The notes under the pieces are model-generated. The model saw nothing but the letters and a program-made list of their open reading frames with translations. It searched no databases and was not told the origin of the DNA. Made by a program: the position numbers and the translations under genes. From NCBI GenBank assembly GCA_049840815.1, contig JASGJI010000007.1, positions 62,001 through 126,000 on the forward strand: 64,000 nt of DNA. Direction: 5' to 3'. Origin of the DNA: JASGDN01 sp049840815. GTDB taxonomy: Bacteria > Chloroflexota > Chloroflexia > Thermomicrobiales > UBA6265. This document shows positions 60,865 through 64,000 of this stretch, piece by piece (the first letter of the stretch is position 1; every line of letters starts with the position of its first letter).

Positions 60865-62442
60865 GTGGAGCGAAAGGATCTTGCGATGGGGACGGTTGAT
60901 CGACGAACCGTGCTTCAGGGCGTCGTCGCGACCGGGGCCGGGATGATCGCCGCCGGAGCGCTTGGGAATGCGGCGTTCGCGCAGGGGGCCGCGACACCCG
61001 GTGCGTCGCCCGTCGCCTCGCCGATGACACTCCTGCCGGAGATGGCGATCGATCTCGATCGCGGGCCAGACAATCTCGATCCGGCGCTGGCTTATTCATC
61101 GCGCGACTGGTCGATCGTGCACTCGATCTACGATTCGCTGCTGCACTTCGCCGCCGATGGCGAGATCATCCCGCTCGCCGCCGAGTCCTTCACCAGTGAT
61201 GACGCGACGAACTTCACGGTGGTGCTGCGGGAAGGACTGACCTATCACGATGGGACATCGGTGAAAGCGGAGGCCATCGCGCGGTCGGTGATGCACATCC
61301 AGGAGTCGGAATCCCAGATCGCGGGCCTGTTCAAGGGCATCGAGTCGGTCGAGGTCGTGGATGATCGCACGGCCATCCTGCACTGCGCGGAGCCTTCTGC
61401 GTGGCTGCCGTCGCAGATTGCGGTCTGGCTGGTGCTCTTCCCGGCGGGCCAGGACGAATCGACGTGGTGGACGGCGCCGATCAGTACCGGTCCGTATCGC
61501 TTCGAGTCCTACGAGGCTGGGGCGCAGCTGACGCTCGTGCGCAACGACGCCTACACCTGGGACAGCCCGAAGGGCGTGCCCATGGCGGAGCGGGTCACGT
61601 ACCGGTTCGTGCCCGAGCCGGCGACCCGCATCGCGGACCTTTCGACAGGTGCCGCGCAGATCGTGGCCTCGGTCCCACTCGACCAGCGGGATGCCGTCTC
61701 GGCGACGGGCGCGAACCCCGTGATCGACCCGATTCTTGGCACGACCTTCATCCGGATCGCGACCGATACGAAGCCGTTTGACGATCCTCGCGTATGCCAG
61801 GCCCTCAACTACGCCATCGACGTGGAGACGATCGCGACCACCCTGGTCGCGCCGGAGTCGCATCGCCTCGCGGCGCTCTATCCGGACTCGCGTGGCCTCG
61901 GATTCGATCCCGATCTCGCGCCATTCGCCTACGATCCGGACAAGGCGCGGGCGTTGCTCGCCGAAGCGGGCCTTGGGGACGGCTTCGATACGACGCTCCA
62001 GTTCGTCGCAACCGAGAAGACGGACGCGCTGGAGGCCATCGCCTCCTATCTCGGAGAGGTCGGTATCCGCGTGAAGCTCGAAGCGGCAGAACTCGCCGCG
62101 TTCAATCAGGCATGGCCGGACAAGACCGCCCCTCCAATCCGCTACGCGACGTGGCGTCCGCTCTACGATCCGCATTCGCTGCTCAGCCTGATGTATCTCA
62201 GCACTGGCTACCTTTCGCGGTACACCAATCCGGAGGCCGACACGCTGATCCTCGCCGCTGCGGCCGAACCGGACAGCGACGCGCGTGCTGACCTCTATCG
62301 GGAACTGGGTCGTGAGATGCAGGCCGCGCCGGGGGCGATCTACCTTTGGAACCTCACCTCCGGCTACGGCGTCGCGCCGGAGGCGAGCGCCTGGAGTCCG
62401 CGCGGGGATGACTACACCCTGGCGATGACCGATCCGCGCTAG
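60865..62442 (+). CDS. Family-5 substrate-binding protein of the FMN-riboswitch operon, copy 1
   Basis: A 525-residue exported protein. GTG 60865 has GGGAGG six bases upstream; ATG 60886 is an alternative, and ATG 60808, overlapping the permease stop, has poor spacing. The Tat leader is DRRTVLQGVVATGAGMIAAG, followed by the ATPGASPVASP linker. The binding domain opens MAIDLDRGPDNLDPALAYSS and contains FTVVLREGLTYHDGTSVKAE, APISTGPYRFESYEAGAQLT and LNYAIDVETIATTLVAPESH. By fold it should bind a peptide-like or small organic ligand; by context, a flavin or precursor. Confidence 0.9.
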   Translation: MERKDLAMGTVDRRTVLQGVVATGAGMIAAGALGNAAFAQGAATPGASPVASPMTLLPEMAIDLDRGPDNLDPALAYSSRDWSIVHSIYDSLLHFAADGEIIPLAAESFTSDDATNFTVVLREGLTYHDGTSVKAEAIARSVMHIQESESQIAGLFKGIESVEVVDDRTAILHCAEPSAWLPSQIAVWLVLFPAGQDESTWWTAPISTGPYRFESYEAGAQLTLVRNDAYTWDSPKGVPMAERVTYRFVPEPATRIADLSTGAAQIVASVPLDQRDAVSATGANPVIDPILGTTFIRIATDTKPFDDPRVCQALNYAIDVETIATTLVAPESHRLAALYPDSRGLGFDPDLAPFAYDPDKARALLAEAGLGDGFDTTLQFVATEKTDALEAIASYLGEVGIRVKLEAAELAAFNQAWPDKTAPPIRYATWRPLYDPHSLLSLMYLSTGYLSRYTNPEADTLILAAAAEPDSDARADLYRELGREMQAAPGAIYLWNLTSGYGVAPEASAWSPRGDDYTLAMTDPR

Positions 62443-62501
62443 GGATTGATTGCGGGGCGTCCGGACCAAGGGCCGAATCCCCATGAACGGAGATGACAGG
62501 C

Positions 62502-64000
62502 ATGAACCACACGACGAATGGGCCACGGAGCAACTCCAGCCTCTCGTTTGACCGGCGGCGGGCGGTGAAGGGCGGTATCGGGTTGGCGCTCGCATCGGTG
62601 AGCGTCGCGTCGGGAGGGTTGTCCGCCGTCGGGGCTCAGGCGACCCCTGCCGCCTCCCCGGAGGCGTCGCCGGCGTCGGTCGAGCTGCTCGACCGGATGA
62701 CGATCGACCTCTCCGGGGAGCCGCAGAGTCTCGATCCGGCGCTGGCCGAATCGCCACGCGACTGGTCAGTGGTGCATGCCATCTACGATTCGCCCTTGCA
62801 GTGGGGGACGACGGGCCAGATCGAGCCGCTGGCGGCGGAGTCGTTCCGGTTCGTCGATACCACGACGATCGAGATCGTCCTCCGCGAGGGGCTGACTTTC
62901 CACGACGGCTCGTCCGTGACATCCGCCGCCATCGGGCGGGCGGTGACACATCTGCAGGACCCGGATTCCGGATCGCAGGTGACGGACCTCTTCGCGCCGA
63001 TTACCAGCGTGAAGGAAGTCGACGAACGCACGGCGCATCTCATCACCAGCGCTCCCTCGCCGGGACTGCTCGTGCAGATCGCGACGTGGCTCGTCCTGCT
63101 GCCCGAAGGGTTCACGGCGGATTCGCTCGCGAAGGCTCCGGTTGGGTCGGGACCGTTTGCGTTCGATTCCTACGAGGCGGGCAACCAGATCGTGCTGAAG
63201 CGGAATCCCGCTTACGCCTGGGGTAGCCCGAAGGGGCAGCCGATGGCCGAGCAGGCAGTCTATCGCTTCGTCCCGGAGGCAGCGACGCGGGTGGCGGATC
63301 TTGCGTCCGGCTCGACTGACATCATCGTGGAGATTCCGATCGATCAGGAGGACCAGCTGTCGTCCGGTGGTGCGAAAGCGCGGGATGTGCCGCTGGTGGG
63401 GACATCATTCGTGCGGCTCATCACCGACCAGCCTCCTTTCGACAACACCTCGGTGCGAACTGCGATCCTCCATGCGATCGATGTGGAGTCGATCGCACAG
63501 GCGTTGATCTCGCCGAACGCACATCGCCTGGCGAGCATCTATCCGGACCAGCGGGCGATGGGGTTCGATCCTTCGCTCGCCCCGCATGCCTATGATCCGG
63601 ACCTCGCGAAATCCATGCTGAATGACGCCGGGTTGGGTGATGGGTTCGATGTCGACTTCGAGATCACGACTGCCGCGCGCCAGGATGTCGCTGAGGCGAT
63701 TTCCGGGATGCTCGGGGATGTCGGCATCCGCTGCACGATCAAGGCGCTGGAGTACACCGAGTTCAACCAGACGTGGAAGGACGGTTCCGCGCCACTCCGG
63801 ATGGTGACGTGGAGTCCGCTCTACGACCCTTCGACCCTGCTCGGCCTGGTCTTCGCGAAGGATGGCTATCTCTCCCGCTACACGAACGTGGAGGCGAACG
63901 AATTGATCGCGCAGGCGGCGACGGAAACCGATGTTGCGAAGCGGACCTCGCTCTACCAGCAACTCGGGCGGGTAATGCACGACGATCCGGCGGCGATCTA
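62502..64000 (+). CDS. Family-5 substrate-binding protein of the FMN-riboswitch operon, copy 2 (3' end outside window)
   Basis: The first 499 residues or so of a paralogue of the preceding gene, running off the window. It has a Tat leader (DRRRAVKGGIGLALASVSVA) and the linker ATPAASPEASPAS. The core includes MTIDLSGEPQSLDPALAESP, IEIVLREGLTFHDGSSVTSA, APVGSGPFAFDSYEAGNQIV and LHAIDVESIAQALISPNAHR. The two proteins align throughout, so a tandem duplication gave the operon two receptors. ATG 62502 is preceded by GGAGATGACAGG. Genes for ATPases may lie beyond 64000. Confidence 0.9.
   Translation, partial: MNHTTNGPRSNSSLSFDRRRAVKGGIGLALASVSVASGGLSAVGAQATPAASPEASPASVELLDRMTIDLSGEPQSLDPALAESPRDWSVVHAIYDSPLQWGTTGQIEPLAAESFRFVDTTTIEIVLREGLTFHDGSSVTSAAIGRAVTHLQDPDSGSQVTDLFAPITSVKEVDERTAHLITSAPSPGLLVQIATWLVLLPEGFTADSLAKAPVGSGPFAFDSYEAGNQIVLKRNPAYAWGSPKGQPMAEQAVYRFVPEAATRVADLASGSTDIIVEIPIDQEDQLSSGGAKARDVPLVGTSFVRLITDQPPFDNTSVRTAILHAIDVESIAQALISPNAHRLASIYPDQRAMGFDPSLAPHAYDPDLAKSMLNDAGLGDGFDVDFEITTAARQDVAEAISGMLGDVGIRCTIKALEYTEFNQTWKDGSAPLRMVTWSPLYDPSTLLGLVFAKDGYLSRYTNVEANELIAQAATETDVAKRTSLYQQLGRVMHDDPAAI

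Overview
The window looks like a high-GC chromosome segment from a Thermomicrobia-like member of the Chloroflexota. The basis is the many twin-arginine (Tat) leaders followed by 'AATP/ASPVASP' low-complexity linkers, several dipeptide-type ABC operons, FCD/UTRA GntR regulators and a CIRCE-controlled dnaJ. The assignment is an inference from sequence style, not from a marker gene.

Left part, 1 to about 43190: an IS-rich, patchwork accessory region. It holds two paralogous copies of a module made of a replication-relaxation protein, a conserved spacer with a DnaA-box-like 9-mer, and a large serine recombinase (1-3131 and 39258-43260). The second copy abuts a tRNA-Arg(UCU) gene at 43196-43271, and its recombinase ORF ends inside the tRNA on the opposite strand. 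This marks a probable integration boundary. Between the modules are an AT-rich island with a beta-helix protein, an intact IS481-type element with an NCTAGN target duplication, and scraps of IS5 and IS630 elements. There are two dipeptide-type ABC operons: 7589-13927 with an M19 dipeptidase and a divergent GntR regulator, and 15883-19447. Also present are a broken AbiEii-like toxin with its upstream partner, a 198-bp IS630-derived MITE, and a secreted-protein cluster (20668-25373: intradiol dioxygenase, two sulfatase-modifying-factor-like proteins, a seven-repeat FG-GAP protein). These are followed by a nested transposon (IS110 inside IS630, with IS701 at its edge), a Ser-rich repeat protein, a DUF3500 protein, a dead tyrosine recombinase and an AbrB antitoxin with a dead VapC.

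Right part, 43196-64000: IS-free and gene-dense, probably core chromosome. A five-gene minus-strand operon (trans-sulfuration enzyme, deacetylase-like protein, amidohydrolase, UPF0173 hydrolase, small protein; 48469 down to 43848) ends at a perfect 24-bp-stem hairpin. Then come an M14 carboxypeptidase, an ADP-ribosylglycohydrolase-like protein, dnaJ behind an extended CIRCE operator, a 2-hydroxyacid dehydrogenase, a UTRA GntR regulator with GTCTATAC operators, a double GNAT protein, a PIG-L deacetylase and a NamZ/DUF1343 muramidase.

The most interesting locus is at the right end. A clear FMN riboswitch (58622-58761) leads into a dipeptide-type ABC operon: two permeases and two family-5 solute-binding proteins, the last running off the window. 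This suggests a flavin (or flavin-precursor) importer built from the Dpp/Opp transporter class rather than from the known RibU, RibXY, RibM, ImpX or RfnT types. None of the three ABC operons seen here contains its own ATPase gene.
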